A stretch of 64,000 bases of DNA, taken from the IMG/VR virus record IMGVR_UViG_3300042881_003883, positions 19,930 through 83,929 of that record; one strand, written 5' to 3'. The notes beneath the pieces are model-generated. The model ran no database searches and was not told the DNA's origin. It saw nothing but the letters and a program-made list of their open reading frames with translations. Position 1 is the first letter of the stretch. The number at the start of each line of letters is the position of its first letter. Of the stretch, positions 37,306 through 45,292 are shown piece by piece. The translations under genes were made by a program, and so were the position numbers. The stretch is from a virus.

Positions 37306-37745
37306 TAATATTCTATATTCTTAAGTGCGTTGTTAACCAACCAAGGTTCTACATTAGGTATTTTTGATAGGAATTCCAATTCATAATGATATGCTAATAT
37401 TTCCTCATAATTCGGAGGTAATTTTATGTTATGCTTTAAATAAAATAAATGTTTAGATTCATGCACTAATATAGCTGCTATGTTATTTATTGAATTAAAC
37501 CTCATATCTTTTTGGGATATCATTATGGTAACTGAATCTTCTGTTGTTGAAAAATCACCATCCCAATAGGTGATATGTTTACATACATCATTAATTAATT
37601 CATATTTATTAGGGTCAACTTGTTTTATTAGTGATAATGAAGTAGCTACCTTTGCTTTCCAATTATCACCAACATCATCGATTTTAATTTGTGAGTAACA
37701 ATCAAACACAAATAAAAAATTAATTAAAAGTAGAATCAGTTTCAT
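37290..37745 (-). CDS. Secreted HExxH putative metallopeptidase (only minus-strand gene)
   Basis: 151 residues. The N-terminus LILLLINFLFVFDCYSQ is a signal peptide with a Bacteroidota-type YSQ end. A lipoprotein reading at the Cys is less likely. The motif ILVHESKHLFYLKH contains HESKH, a zinc-binding HExxH. EEILAYHYELEFL, about 25 residues later, could supply a third ligand Glu. Its length suits a minimal zincin. The gene faces opposite to all its neighbours, so it may be a recent acquisition or expressed at a different time. An envelope or host-surface substrate is plausible. No homologous named family is recognised. Confidence 0.6.
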   Translation of the reverse strand: MKLILLLINFLFVFDCYSQIKIDDVGDNWKAKVATSLSLIKQVDPNKYELINDVCKHITYWDGDFSTTEDSVTIMISQKDMRFNSINNIAAILVHESKHLFYLKHNIKLPPNYEEILAYHYELEFLSKIPNVEPWLVNNALKNIEYYGLVK

Positions 37746-37795
37746 ATTTTATCAATAAATATTTAAAAAAGTTAGATAAAATTGTAATCGCTACA

Positions 37796-37803
37796 TATTT
37801 ATA
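37796..37803 (+). promoter_or_regulatory. Putative late promoter of the export island
   Basis: TATTTATA within ACATATTTATAGG, 20 bases before the ATG at 37824. It also lies upstream of the divergent minus-strand gene; on that strand the motif reads TATAAATA. Confidence 0.55.
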
Positions 37804-37823
37804 GGAAACATTATATAAAACGG

Positions 37824-39728
37824 ATGAAAAAACTATTATTTTTACTGCTGGTATCATTAGTACCAATCTTTGGGTATTCACAAACTTGCCCAACGCCAAC
37901 AACTTCTGGTGTTTTTATAACACTTGATTCAAATTATTTAGCTGGTACGGTAGCTGAAGGTTATACTAATGTAGGACTATGTTTTTACAACAATACAACA
38001 ACTGATATAACAGCATTTCAGTTTAGAGTTTATTATGATACACAAGCTTTCACTGGGGTAGACACACTTACTACATTGAATACAACATTTTCTCAGAACC
38101 TAAAATATGTTGATAATCCGGCTGCTGGTTATGTAACTGTCACAATGACTTATACTGGTAGTTCATCTACTTTTGAAATTCCAAATGGACCAATTGTTCA
38201 GTTGAAATTAACTCACGTAGCTGGATTTGCATCATTATCAACTATTGCTGATATGTCATTTGGAGCGGTAACTTATCCAGCAATTGCATCAAAGCAAAAT
38301 GGTATGGATAACGCACTTACATTACAAAACTTTGGTGGTAATATTATACCTCAAACAATGTCTTATCATGGTAAATTTAAGAACGTAACTGGAACAGCTG
38401 CTAAGAATTTAACTGTAGCTTTAGAAAAGAAACTTAGACCAAGTGGAGCTTGGACTCAGGTTACAACTGATATGACTGATATAAATGGTGACTTTGCATT
38501 TAATGCAATTGCAATTGATACAACTGGTTATGATGTTAGATTAAAAATACAGGGAGATACGTTATCAGTTGGTAATGTAATATCTACGGCAGATGCACAA
38601 AGAGTACAAGATTATGTATTAGGTACACAAGCACCAACTGGATTTGATTTTTACGCATCGGATGTTAATGGTGATAATGGTTTAAGTATATCGGATGCAT
38701 ATGGTATATTTGGTAGAATTTCTGGTAGATTCACCGCATGGCCTAATAGTGTTCAAAATGTAAAATTCTTTACACAATCTGAATATACTACTATTAATGG
38801 CTCAACAACCAATTATACATCAACAATTCCTGGTGTAACTAACTTTACGTTTAATATTGTTGCTGGACAACCTGATTCGGTTACATTCTATGTATTAGTA
38901 CCGGGTGATGCAAATGGAACGGGATATCGTATGGCACGTATTACTCCAATTGAGGTTTTAGTAGGACCACAACCTGGCGTTCCATCTCAAATTTACAATG
39001 TAATTGATGCTAGGGTAGAATATGATTTTCCAACAACTTCAATTGAAGTAAATGTTCCAACATTATCAGTTCAGGAAGGTAATTTAGTTAATATACCTGT
39101 AAAGGTATTAACAAATGGTACTGAGGTTGGTTCATTACAATTTGGATTAAAATACAACGATACTCTATTGGAATTTAAAGGAATTGAATCGAAATCAGCT
39201 ACTTCAAGTTGGTTAACATATTTGAATACTAATAATAATGAAATTTCTTGGGGTGGATATGATATTAGTGGTACACATATAAAACCATTAAGAGATGGTG
39301 ATGATGTTGTAACTTTAAAATTTATTGCAAAAAGACCTCAAGACCAATGGAGTACAAGTCCTCTTTGGACTACTAACAAATACGCTGGTAACAATCAATG
39401 TGTTGATTTAAGTATCACACCTACAAATGGTATTATACAGGTATTTAGAATGGCAAATGTTACTATTGATGAAATAGAGGGTATGCAAATATTCCCTAAC
39501 CCAACTGATGATTATGTTAACGTAAAATTTGAAGTTAAAGAATTTGGACCGGTTAGGTTATCAGTATATGGTCTTAATGGTATTGAATATAGGGTAGTAG
39601 TAAATGATAATATGCCTGAAGGTAATTACCAATACCAAGTTAGTTTAGGTAACTTAATTCCAGGTGTTTATGTTGCAGTTCTTAGAAAAACTACCAATAA
39701 CCTATCGAAAAAAATTATATTAAGATAA
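37824..39728 (+). CDS. Exported cohesin/dockerin-like protein with type IX secretion C-terminal sorting domain
   Basis: 634 residues. Order: signal peptide KKLLFLLLVSLVPIFGYSQ; a cohesin-like beta domain (~20-170); a carboxypeptidase-regulatory/Cna-B-like domain (~185-250) with DINGDFAFNAI; a dockerin-like region with ISTADAQRVQDYVLG and DVNGDNGLSISDAYGIF (Asp280 on); a segment starting FFTQSEYTTINGSTTN; a second cohesin-like domain (~405-545, LSVQEGNLVNIPVKVL...FGLKYNDTLLEF); and a C-terminal ~80-residue domain MQIFPNPTDDYVNVKF...GVYVAVLR...KKIILR (554-634). The last matches the Por/T9SS type A sorting signal, by which Bacteroidota carry proteins across the outer membrane and anchor them. 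The protein is therefore expected on the host surface, not in the virion. It lies under a late-type promoter. Confidence 0.8.
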   Translation: MKKLLFLLLVSLVPIFGYSQTCPTPTTSGVFITLDSNYLAGTVAEGYTNVGLCFYNNTTTDITAFQFRVYYDTQAFTGVDTLTTLNTTFSQNLKYVDNPAAGYVTVTMTYTGSSSTFEIPNGPIVQLKLTHVAGFASLSTIADMSFGAVTYPAIASKQNGMDNALTLQNFGGNIIPQTMSYHGKFKNVTGTAAKNLTVALEKKLRPSGAWTQVTTDMTDINGDFAFNAIAIDTTGYDVRLKIQGDTLSVGNVISTADAQRVQDYVLGTQAPTGFDFYASDVNGDNGLSISDAYGIFGRISGRFTAWPNSVQNVKFFTQSEYTTINGSTTNYTSTIPGVTNFTFNIVAGQPDSVTFYVLVPGDANGTGYRMARITPIEVLVGPQPGVPSQIYNVIDARVEYDFPTTSIEVNVPTLSVQEGNLVNIPVKVLTNGTEVGSLQFGLKYNDTLLEFKGIESKSATSSWLTYLNTNNNEISWGGYDISGTHIKPLRDGDDVVTLKFIAKRPQDQWSTSPLWTTNKYAGNNQCVDLSITPTNGIIQVFRMANVTIDEIEGMQIFPNPTDDYVNVKFEVKEFGPVRLSVYGLNGIEYRVVVNDNMPEGNYQYQVSLGNLIPGVYVAVLRKTTNNLSKKIILR

Positions 39729-39732
39729 TAAT

Positions 39733-39756
39733 ATGAGGTTACAAATGTGACCTCAT
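39733..39756 (+). terminator. Hairpin after the T9SS-type gene
   Basis: A 10-bp stem (ATGAGGTTAC with GTGACCTCAT, one G-T pair) and 4-base loop, but only a weak T-rich tail. It may cause partial termination before the membrane-protein genes. Confidence 0.45.
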
Positions 39757-39802
39757 AATTGTTATAATCAACTCAAAACAAATTAAACAAAAAAACAATA
39801 CT

Positions 39803-40126
39803 ATGTCAGAAGAAACAAACGCACCCGAATCAGAAGGAACTTGGTCAGGTTTAAAGAAAACAATTATTGGAACTCTATCAACTGCTGTATTAGCAGGTGG
39901 AACTTGGGTTACAACAACTCTATTTAATGGTGGAGATGATAAAGAAGAAACTAAAACAGAACAAGCTGCTCCAGCTGCACCTGTAATTATCAATCTACAA
40001 AATAATAACACTAATCAACAAAAACAATCGGGTGGTACAAATACAATTATTAAAGAAAAAACAATTGTAGAAAAACCTGCACCAGCTGCAGCACCTGCTA
40101 AACCAAAAGAAGAGGATTCTTGGTAA
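39803..40126 (+). CDS. Small single-span membrane protein
   Basis: 107 residues: an acidic N-terminus, one hydrophobic span (TIIGTLSTAVLAGGTWVTTTLF), then an Asn/Gln- and Pro/Ala-rich tail with a basic central stretch and acidic end. The topology (one span, long soluble tail) would fit an inner-membrane spanin-like or holin-accessory protein, given the endolysin upstream. No Cys or coiled coil needed for a typical spanin is evident, so the role stays open. The next gene starts 1 base after its stop. Confidence 0.5.
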   Translation: MSEETNAPESEGTWSGLKKTIIGTLSTAVLAGGTWVTTTLFNGGDDKEETKTEQAAPAAPVIINLQNNNTNQQKQSGGTNTIIKEKTIVEKPAPAAAPAKPKEEDSW

Positions 40127-40127
40127 T

Positions 40128-40847
40128 ATGAAAAAATTAATATTAATAATTTCTTCAATTTTATTATTTTCTATTGTTAGTAATGCACAAACAATTGGAA
40201 CTATTAAAACCGAAGAATATAAAGCTGATTTTGAAAAAAAACAATCTATTGCAGTTGTAGGTGACTATGATGGTGATATCGTTTTACCAATTCAAGTTTT
40301 AAAAATTGGTATTAACGAAGAACTTTACGAAATGTATCCTGAGTTAAAGGATAAGAGAGTTGGGCTTGGTGTTGCTAATATTGTTTTAGAATTCTTAGAG
40401 TCAACAGATAGATTTAAGTTTACTGAGGACCGTGAGGAGATTAAACAAAAAATGATTGCACAGGATAAGGCATCTGATAAGGGTATATCAAGTAATAAGA
40501 TAGAAGTGAAGGGTAATGTTATTTTAGCAAAATACTTCGTTTATATTGAGGTATATGACTTTTCAGTATCCGAAGATGAACAAATCAAAATGACTGATGG
40601 TTCAAAAACAACTCAAACAACTCGTTTGGGTTTACAGGTTAGATTCGTTGATGCTGAAACTGGTGAAATTATTACCGGTAGTGGTTTGGGTGAAGCAAGT
40701 ACAGTTAAAACTGCATCATTATTAGATGGTGTTGATGACATTAAATTTAACCAATCAACTATTGGTATATCAACTAAGAAAGCTCTTGAAACTGGAGCAT
40801 CTAGAGTTGTTTCAAAAATGATTAAAAAGGGAATATTTAAAAGTTAA
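40128..40847 (+). CDS. CsgG-like secretion-pore protein
   Basis: 239 residues with signal peptide KKLILIISSILLFSIVSNAQ. The mature part follows the CsgG/penicillin-binding-activator (LpoB-like) order: KQSIAVVGDYDG; GLGVANIVLEFLESTDRFKFTEDREEI; KVKGNVILAKYFVYIEVYDF; RLGLQVRFVDAETGEIITGSG; ISTKKALETGASRVVSKMI. CsgG forms the outer-membrane pore for curli. Here no Cys follows the signal peptide, so lipidation is unlikely. Phage CsgG-like genes are, I recall, found in some marine myophages, but no function is established. The gene is followed by three exported proteins, which could be clients or partners. Confidence 0.68.
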   Translation: MKKLILIISSILLFSIVSNAQTIGTIKTEEYKADFEKKQSIAVVGDYDGDIVLPIQVLKIGINEELYEMYPELKDKRVGLGVANIVLEFLESTDRFKFTEDREEIKQKMIAQDKASDKGISSNKIEVKGNVILAKYFVYIEVYDFSVSEDEQIKMTDGSKTTQTTRLGLQVRFVDAETGEIITGSGLGEASTVKTASLLDGVDDIKFNQSTIGISTKKALETGASRVVSKMIKKGIFKS

Positions 40848-40852
40848 ATATA

Positions 40853-41215
40853 ATGGGCAAAATAAGTGAATTTTTCGGTGGTAAATCTGATTATGTTAAA
40901 GTAGATGATAAAAATCGTTTCTATTTTATGTTGCAACAAATGCAAAATAATCGTTGGAGAATTACCGCAATTATATTAGGGTTATTTACCTTAATTATTG
41001 TTGGAATCAACTCTGGTGTATTTTTTGGTGTAGAAATTGGACAAGACTGGAAAGAAATGTTATTAATTTTATTAGGTGCCTTTGTTGGTAACTTAAATAA
41101 AGTTATAGATTATTGGTTCAACTCTGAAGATAGAGACAAAATGTTAATCCAAAAGGTAGATGAAGAGGATGGCGTATCTTTATCTAATACATTGGATTCG
41201 CAAGATGAAAATTAA
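40853..41215 (+). CDS. Two-span membrane protein, holin-like
   Basis: 120 residues. It has a cytosolic N-terminus with YVKVDDKNRFYFMLQQMQNNRW, a first span ITAIILGLFTLIIVGINSGV, a short loop FGVEIGQDWKE and a second span LLILLGAFVGNLNKVIDYW, then an acidic tail. Size and topology fit a class II holin or a related phage membrane protein. It lies in the lysis/export island. No known holin motif is clear. Its 3' end overlaps the next gene by 11 bases, implying coupled translation. Confidence 0.55.
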   Translation: MGKISEFFGGKSDYVKVDDKNRFYFMLQQMQNNRWRITAIILGLFTLIIVGINSGVFFGVEIGQDWKEMLLILLGAFVGNLNKVIDYWFNSEDRDKMLIQKVDEEDGVSLSNTLDSQDEN

Positions 41216-42422
41216 AAAACTTTTAATAACAATAAGTTTTTTGTTCTCTACTATGGTGGTGTTAGGACAAGGGTTCTCATATACATTTACAGACCCATGT
41301 ACCTTAAAATCCAAAGATATTTTTATTAATAGCCCAAATGGTAGCGTATCATTAATATATTCTGGGCAAATTCAAAGTTTTACTCAAACACAATTACAAT
41401 CCGGTGCATTAGAAAGTTGGATTAATCAAGTTAATGCGAGTAATCCGCAAGGTTCCGGCCCTTGTGGTGGTGTTGGTATAGCACAAAGTACCAATTTAAA
41501 TGTAACGGTTGCAGCTAATAATATAGCAGTGTTAACAAGCGTTATGTCAACCATGTCATCACTTTCATCTATAAGTGGAGCAGCTGGTTCAGCAATACAA
41601 GGTACAGTTCAGAGTAATGAAAAAGTCGCATCTAACGGCAATAAATCAGATGATAAAAATGGTACATCTGGTAGTTCATCGCAATCAACTAAATCAAAAG
41701 GAGAATCGGAAGAAAAAACAGGTGAAGAAAAAGCTGAAGAGGCTGTATCATCTTCATCATCTAATTCATCTCAGGTTAAAGCTAAAGTAGCAGCTGTTAA
41801 ACGTGGTAATATTATGATGACTGGTGATATTGTTACTATATCAAGTGCTTCTGGTAATGAACCACAACAACTTAAAATTAATATGAGTTTTATCACATCA
41901 AATACTGAGAATACATTTGCTAAAGGGGCTTTGGTAAATTATACTACTGCAATTGATAATTCTTGTATAACACTATTTGCAGCTTGGAGACGTAAAAACT
42001 TAACATCAATAGTTGCAAATTCATCTATGTTGAATTTTGAAAAGGATTATTTTAATACAACATCGATAATGGAATCGTATAAAATAAAAAAAATAACAGC
42101 AACGTTGGGAGTAAATTATACTACTGGTAATATTGGTGAATCCAAATTCCAAAGTTTATCAACTTTAGGCGGAGTTGTTGGTAATTTCGATGTAGGAAAA
42201 AAAATGAGTACTACATTGATGTTTGTTACAGTATATTCACCATTTGTATATTATTATGAAGGCATGTGGTATCAATCGGGACTATTAGCAGTTCCATTTG
42301 TTGCAATTGATTACAAGCTAACTCAGAAATTTAAAATGAACATCAGTTTTAGTGGTGTTCAACAATTTAAGAGTGATGCTATAAACTACCAAGTATTACT
42401 TGGTGCTAAAGCACTTTTATAA
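41205..42422 (+). CDS. Exported protein with putative C-terminal beta-barrel
   Basis: 405 residues from the ATG at 41205; an upstream in-frame Met would add a non-signal extension. It has a signal peptide KIKKLLITISFLFSTMVVLGQ, a Cys-containing N-terminal domain (TDPCTLKSKDIF, SGPCGGVG), a Ser/Lys/Glu low-complexity linker (~145-190), and a C-terminal ~200 residues of alternating amphipathic strands ending YQVLLGAKALL, as in outer-membrane barrels. Its place after the CsgG-like gene suggests a partner or client of that pore (inference). It may form a surface or outer-membrane structure in the infected cell. No family is recognised. Confidence 0.55.
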   Translation: MKIKKLLITISFLFSTMVVLGQGFSYTFTDPCTLKSKDIFINSPNGSVSLIYSGQIQSFTQTQLQSGALESWINQVNASNPQGSGPCGGVGIAQSTNLNVTVAANNIAVLTSVMSTMSSLSSISGAAGSAIQGTVQSNEKVASNGNKSDDKNGTSGSSSQSTKSKGESEEKTGEEKAEEAVSSSSSNSSQVKAKVAAVKRGNIMMTGDIVTISSASGNEPQQLKINMSFITSNTENTFAKGALVNYTTAIDNSCITLFAAWRRKNLTSIVANSSMLNFEKDYFNTTSIMESYKIKKITATLGVNYTTGNIGESKFQSLSTLGGVVGNFDVGKKMSTTLMFVTVYSPFVYYYEGMWYQSGLLAVPFVAIDYKLTQKFKMNISFSGVQQFKSDAINYQVLLGAKALL

Positions 42423-42423
42423 A

Positions 42424-42873
42424 ATGAAAAAATTATTATTACTATCTTTGATGTTAATCACATCATTAACTTATGGACAAAAATGCTACACTGTTAAAAA
42501 TGTAGAGAGTCTTGCTAAAATTGAAAATATAAATCCTAAAAGATTTACATTAGGTGTTAAACAAATAACTGAAGAAATTCTATCTGAAAAATATAGTATA
42601 TGTGAAGATGGTGAATCAGTAATGGTTGTTGTTAAGAGTATTGAGGCACCTACAACAAGTATTTCAATTGGACCATTTGAAAAGAAAAGAAAAGTTACTA
42701 TTGTGACTGTTGATTTAATTATTAATGGTAAAGTATATACTGGAATTGGTGAAAGTAAGACTGATGTAAAATCTACATTTATTGAATTGCAAGATGAAAA
42801 TATTCCATTTGAAAAATCAGCGTTTTCAGCTGCATTAAAAAAATCATTAATAAGTGCTATTAACCAAATGTAA
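42424..42873 (+). CDS. Small secreted protein next to the CsgG-like cluster
   Basis: 149 residues from the ATG at 42424. A signal peptide KKLLLLSLMLITSLTYGQ is followed by KCYTVKNVESLAKIENINPKRF and alternating strands with VMVVVKSIEAPTTSISIGPF and VTIVTVDLIINGKVYTGIGES. It ends with a helix FSAALKKSLISAINQM. A Cys is the second mature residue. The shape (beta sheet and terminal helix) recalls the small partner domains of LpoB/CsgG-type proteins, but this is only structural impression. It starts 1 base after the preceding stop, so it is co-translated with the cluster. Confidence 0.5.
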   Translation: MKKLLLLSLMLITSLTYGQKCYTVKNVESLAKIENINPKRFTLGVKQITEEILSEKYSICEDGESVMVVVKSIEAPTTSISIGPFEKKRKVTIVTVDLIINGKVYTGIGESKTDVKSTFIELQDENIPFEKSAFSAALKKSLISAINQM

Positions 42874-42874
42874 T

Positions 42875-44548
42875 ATGAGAAGATATCTCACCCTGTTATT
42901 ATTAATAATATCCAATATTGTATTTGCTCAAACATTTACATATTCGGGTTATATGTATAATGCGGGTGGATTACCAGCTCAAAATGTTGCTGTAAAATTA
43001 TATAAACGTACTACACCAACTCTTACTGGGTTTACATCACAAACCAATTATAACGGACACTCTTACTATCGTTCTACTGGTTCAATGACTTGGACTAATG
43101 CAAAGGTTGCTTGTGAAAATATGGGAGGTCACTTAGCTACCGTATCTAATTCAGCTGAGAACAATTTCTTATTTAATACATGGCCATCTGGTTGGATTGG
43201 ATATTATCAAGATAGAGTTTCTGGATATACTTATTCGGAAGCAGCTGGTGGATTTCGTTGGACAGAAACTAAAGTAACTGATGGATTGGTTGCTGATTAT
43301 GATGTTTCTTCTTATACATCAGGAACCACACTAACTGATATTGTATCTGGTATTAATTCTACATTATACAATACACCATCATACTCAAGTACTGGTGGGA
43401 AATATTTAACATTCAATGGAACTAATCAATACGCAATAACAAATAATTTAGCATCCAAATTTTCGAATAATAAAATAACTATAATGGCTTGGATATATCC
43501 AACCGGAAATGGAGTTATATCATCGGAATTAGGTGTTGGTAGTCCTACATCAGGTTGGCATGAATCAATAATGGAAATCACTGGAAGTAATACCCTTAGA
43601 GTTGGATTTTGGAATGGTAGTGGAATTACTCAATTAAGTACATCTATTACATTAAACGCTTGGCATTTGGTTTCTATTACTTATGATGGGGCATCAATGA
43701 AAGGATATTTAAATAATGTAAATTTTGGAAGTACTAATTTTACTAGAGATGTTCCGTATGTGTATTCGGGAAACGGACAATATTTCGCATTTGGATTAAG
43801 TGATGTTACTAATATGGGTTCTGGAGCTTATGGTAATTTTAGATTAGGTGATTATCAAATATTCAATAGAGCTATAACAGCCGATGAAATTGATAGAACA
43901 TATAACTTATATGCATATCGATATAAATTAAATCAATACACAAATTGGAATTCCGGAGAACCTAATAACTCACCCAGTGAAGATTATACACAATTTGTTA
44001 CAGGTGGTAAATGGAATGATTTAGGAAATACATCTTTACCTTATGTTATAGAATTTGATTATATTAACGATTTTACTCCATGGGTTTTACATCAAACAGT
44101 TTATACTAACTCTTCTGGATATTATTCATTTTCTCAATCAACCAATCCAGCAACCGAATGGTATATTCAATATGATATTCCAACACCTACAACACAACTA
44201 AGTACCAGTGATATTAATTCTATAATGTACAAAGTTATTAGTAATTCATTTAATGGATTAGATTATTATAAGTACGATGTAAATAATGATGGTGAAGTAA
44301 CTGTATCTGATGTTTATTATATTCATATGAAAAAAGTTGGGATGAAATCTATATGGGAAAATTCTTTACCAAATGTTAGATTATTTACCCAATCACAATA
44401 TAATATAATAAATTCATCAACTACTGATTTACGCCCTACCTATATAGGAACATCCTCAATTATAATAAATAATCCAACAAGTGGTGGAAGTTCAAATTAC
44501 TACTTAATTAATACCGGTTATTCTAATAGTACAACAATTTCGTACTAA
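42875..44548 (+). CDS. Secreted lectin with nested C-type lectin and LamG-like domains and a dockerin-like module
   Basis: 557 residues from the ATG at 42875, with signal peptide RRYLTLLLLIISNIVFAQ. Residues ~21-48 (YSGYMYNAGGLPAQNVAVKLYKR) look like the first half of a Cna-B-like domain. Residues ~60-130 (GHSYYRSTG..TWTNAKVACENMGGHLATV) are the first half of a C-type lectin domain. Residues ~137-345 form a LamG/concanavalin-like domain (ITIMAWIYPTGNG, WHLVSITYDG). At ~355-395 the lectin resumes with NWNSGEPNNSPSEDYTQF and KWNDL...YVIE. The Cna-B-like part then resumes (PWVLHQTVYTNSSGYYSF), followed by DVNNDGEVTVSDVY (Asp468, dockerin-like) and RLFTQSQYNIINSSTTD. The last part matches the protein encoded at 37824. 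No T9SS sorting domain is visible at the C-terminus. Confidence 0.75.
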   Translation: MRRYLTLLLLIISNIVFAQTFTYSGYMYNAGGLPAQNVAVKLYKRTTPTLTGFTSQTNYNGHSYYRSTGSMTWTNAKVACENMGGHLATVSNSAENNFLFNTWPSGWIGYYQDRVSGYTYSEAAGGFRWTETKVTDGLVADYDVSSYTSGTTLTDIVSGINSTLYNTPSYSSTGGKYLTFNGTNQYAITNNLASKFSNNKITIMAWIYPTGNGVISSELGVGSPTSGWHESIMEITGSNTLRVGFWNGSGITQLSTSITLNAWHLVSITYDGASMKGYLNNVNFGSTNFTRDVPYVYSGNGQYFAFGLSDVTNMGSGAYGNFRLGDYQIFNRAITADEIDRTYNLYAYRYKLNQYTNWNSGEPNNSPSEDYTQFVTGGKWNDLGNTSLPYVIEFDYINDFTPWVLHQTVYTNSSGYYSFSQSTNPATEWYIQYDIPTPTTQLSTSDINSIMYKVISNSFNGLDYYKYDVNNDGEVTVSDVYYIHMKKVGMKSIWENSLPNVRLFTQSQYNIINSSTTDLRPTYIGTSSIIINNPTSGGSSNYYLINTGYSNSTTISY

Positions 44549-44553
44549 TGTTA

Positions 44554-44561
44554 TATTTATA
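44554..44561 (+). promoter_or_regulatory. Putative late promoter of the transpeptidase-like gene
   Basis: TATTTATA within TTATATTTATAAAA, 19 bases before the ATG at 44581. Confidence 0.5.
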
Positions 44562-44580
44562 AAAACAGAATAAAAAAATT

Positions 44581-45180
44581 ATGGCAAAGTACACAAAAGA
44601 ACAAATTGAAAAAGCAGTTAAATCAAAAGGATACGTTTGGTTTGAAGATGCTTCTAACAAAGGATTTGATTTAAACATCGTAGGTATCAGAAATTCATCA
44701 ACCGGTACAAAGGTTACTAACGTATTTGATGATGCAATTTCAGTATCATATAAAGATGGTGGTAATTGGATTTACAAAGAATGGGTAAACACAACCGACC
44801 CTGGTACAAAGGGAGTTAAAGAATATCATAATGCAGCTGGAGTTGCTCGTTTAGTTCCGGGTCAATATAGAGGTTCACATACATTGGGATTACATCAAGG
44901 TAAATACGAAGCACTTAAACAACAAAAGCCGGTTAAGGTTTATAGAGATGCTAATAGAGATATGAACTATGATGAAACCAAAATCCAAGAAGGTATCTTT
45001 GGTATCAACATCCACAAAGCTGGAGCAGATTCAACTTATGTTGAAAATTGGTCTGAAGGATGTCAAGTATTCAAAAAAGCAGCTGATTTTGAAGAATTTA
45101 TGGTTATTACGAGAAAATCAGGTGCAATACATGGTAAATCGTTTACATATACATTAATAGAATCGAAAGATATTGTTTAA
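44581..45180 (+). CDS. L,D-transpeptidase-like peptidoglycan-acting protein
   Basis: 199 residues. The central part RGSHTLGLHQGKYEAL, then GIFGINIHKAG and VENWSEGCQVFKKA, has the His...(S/T)xGC order of YkuD-like L,D-transpeptidases and related phage wall hydrolases, with Cys in EGCQVF as the likely nucleophile. YkuD enzymes act on peptidoglycan crosslinks. In phages such domains probably cut or edit the wall. It has its own late-type promoter and terminator, so it forms a single-gene unit at the end of the lysis region. Lack of a signal peptide suggests the same release route as the endolysin. Confidence 0.6.
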   Translation: MAKYTKEQIEKAVKSKGYVWFEDASNKGFDLNIVGIRNSSTGTKVTNVFDDAISVSYKDGGNWIYKEWVNTTDPGTKGVKEYHNAAGVARLVPGQYRGSHTLGLHQGKYEALKQQKPVKVYRDANRDMNYDETKIQEGIFGINIHKAGADSTYVENWSEGCQVFKKAADFEEFMVITRKSGAIHGKSFTYTLIESKDIV

Positions 45181-45204
45181 TAACACATTGAATATCAATA
45201 ATTT

Positions 45205-45235
45205 AAAGGGAAAGCGAAAGTTTTCCCTTTTTTAT
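45205..45235 (+). terminator. Terminator at the end of the late region
   Basis: A 9-bp stem (AAAGGGAAA with TTTCCCTTT), 8-base loop, then a T run. It separates the lysis/export island from the replication region. Confidence 0.8.
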
Positions 45236-45266
45236 TTGGAATTATCAAATATTTGTTGTATATTTG
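45235..45266 (+). promoter_or_regulatory. Host-type promoter before 45293
   Basis: TTTG, 20 bp, TATATTTG (45259-45266), 26 bases before the ATG at 45293. First in the replication region, directly after the terminator. Confidence 0.78.
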
Positions 45267-45292
45267 AGTTATAACTTAAAACCCTAAAAGAT

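Noticed and set aside
41160-41204. An upstream start for the 41205 gene
   Set aside because: It would place 15 residues before a clean signal peptide and lengthen the overlap with the upstream gene.
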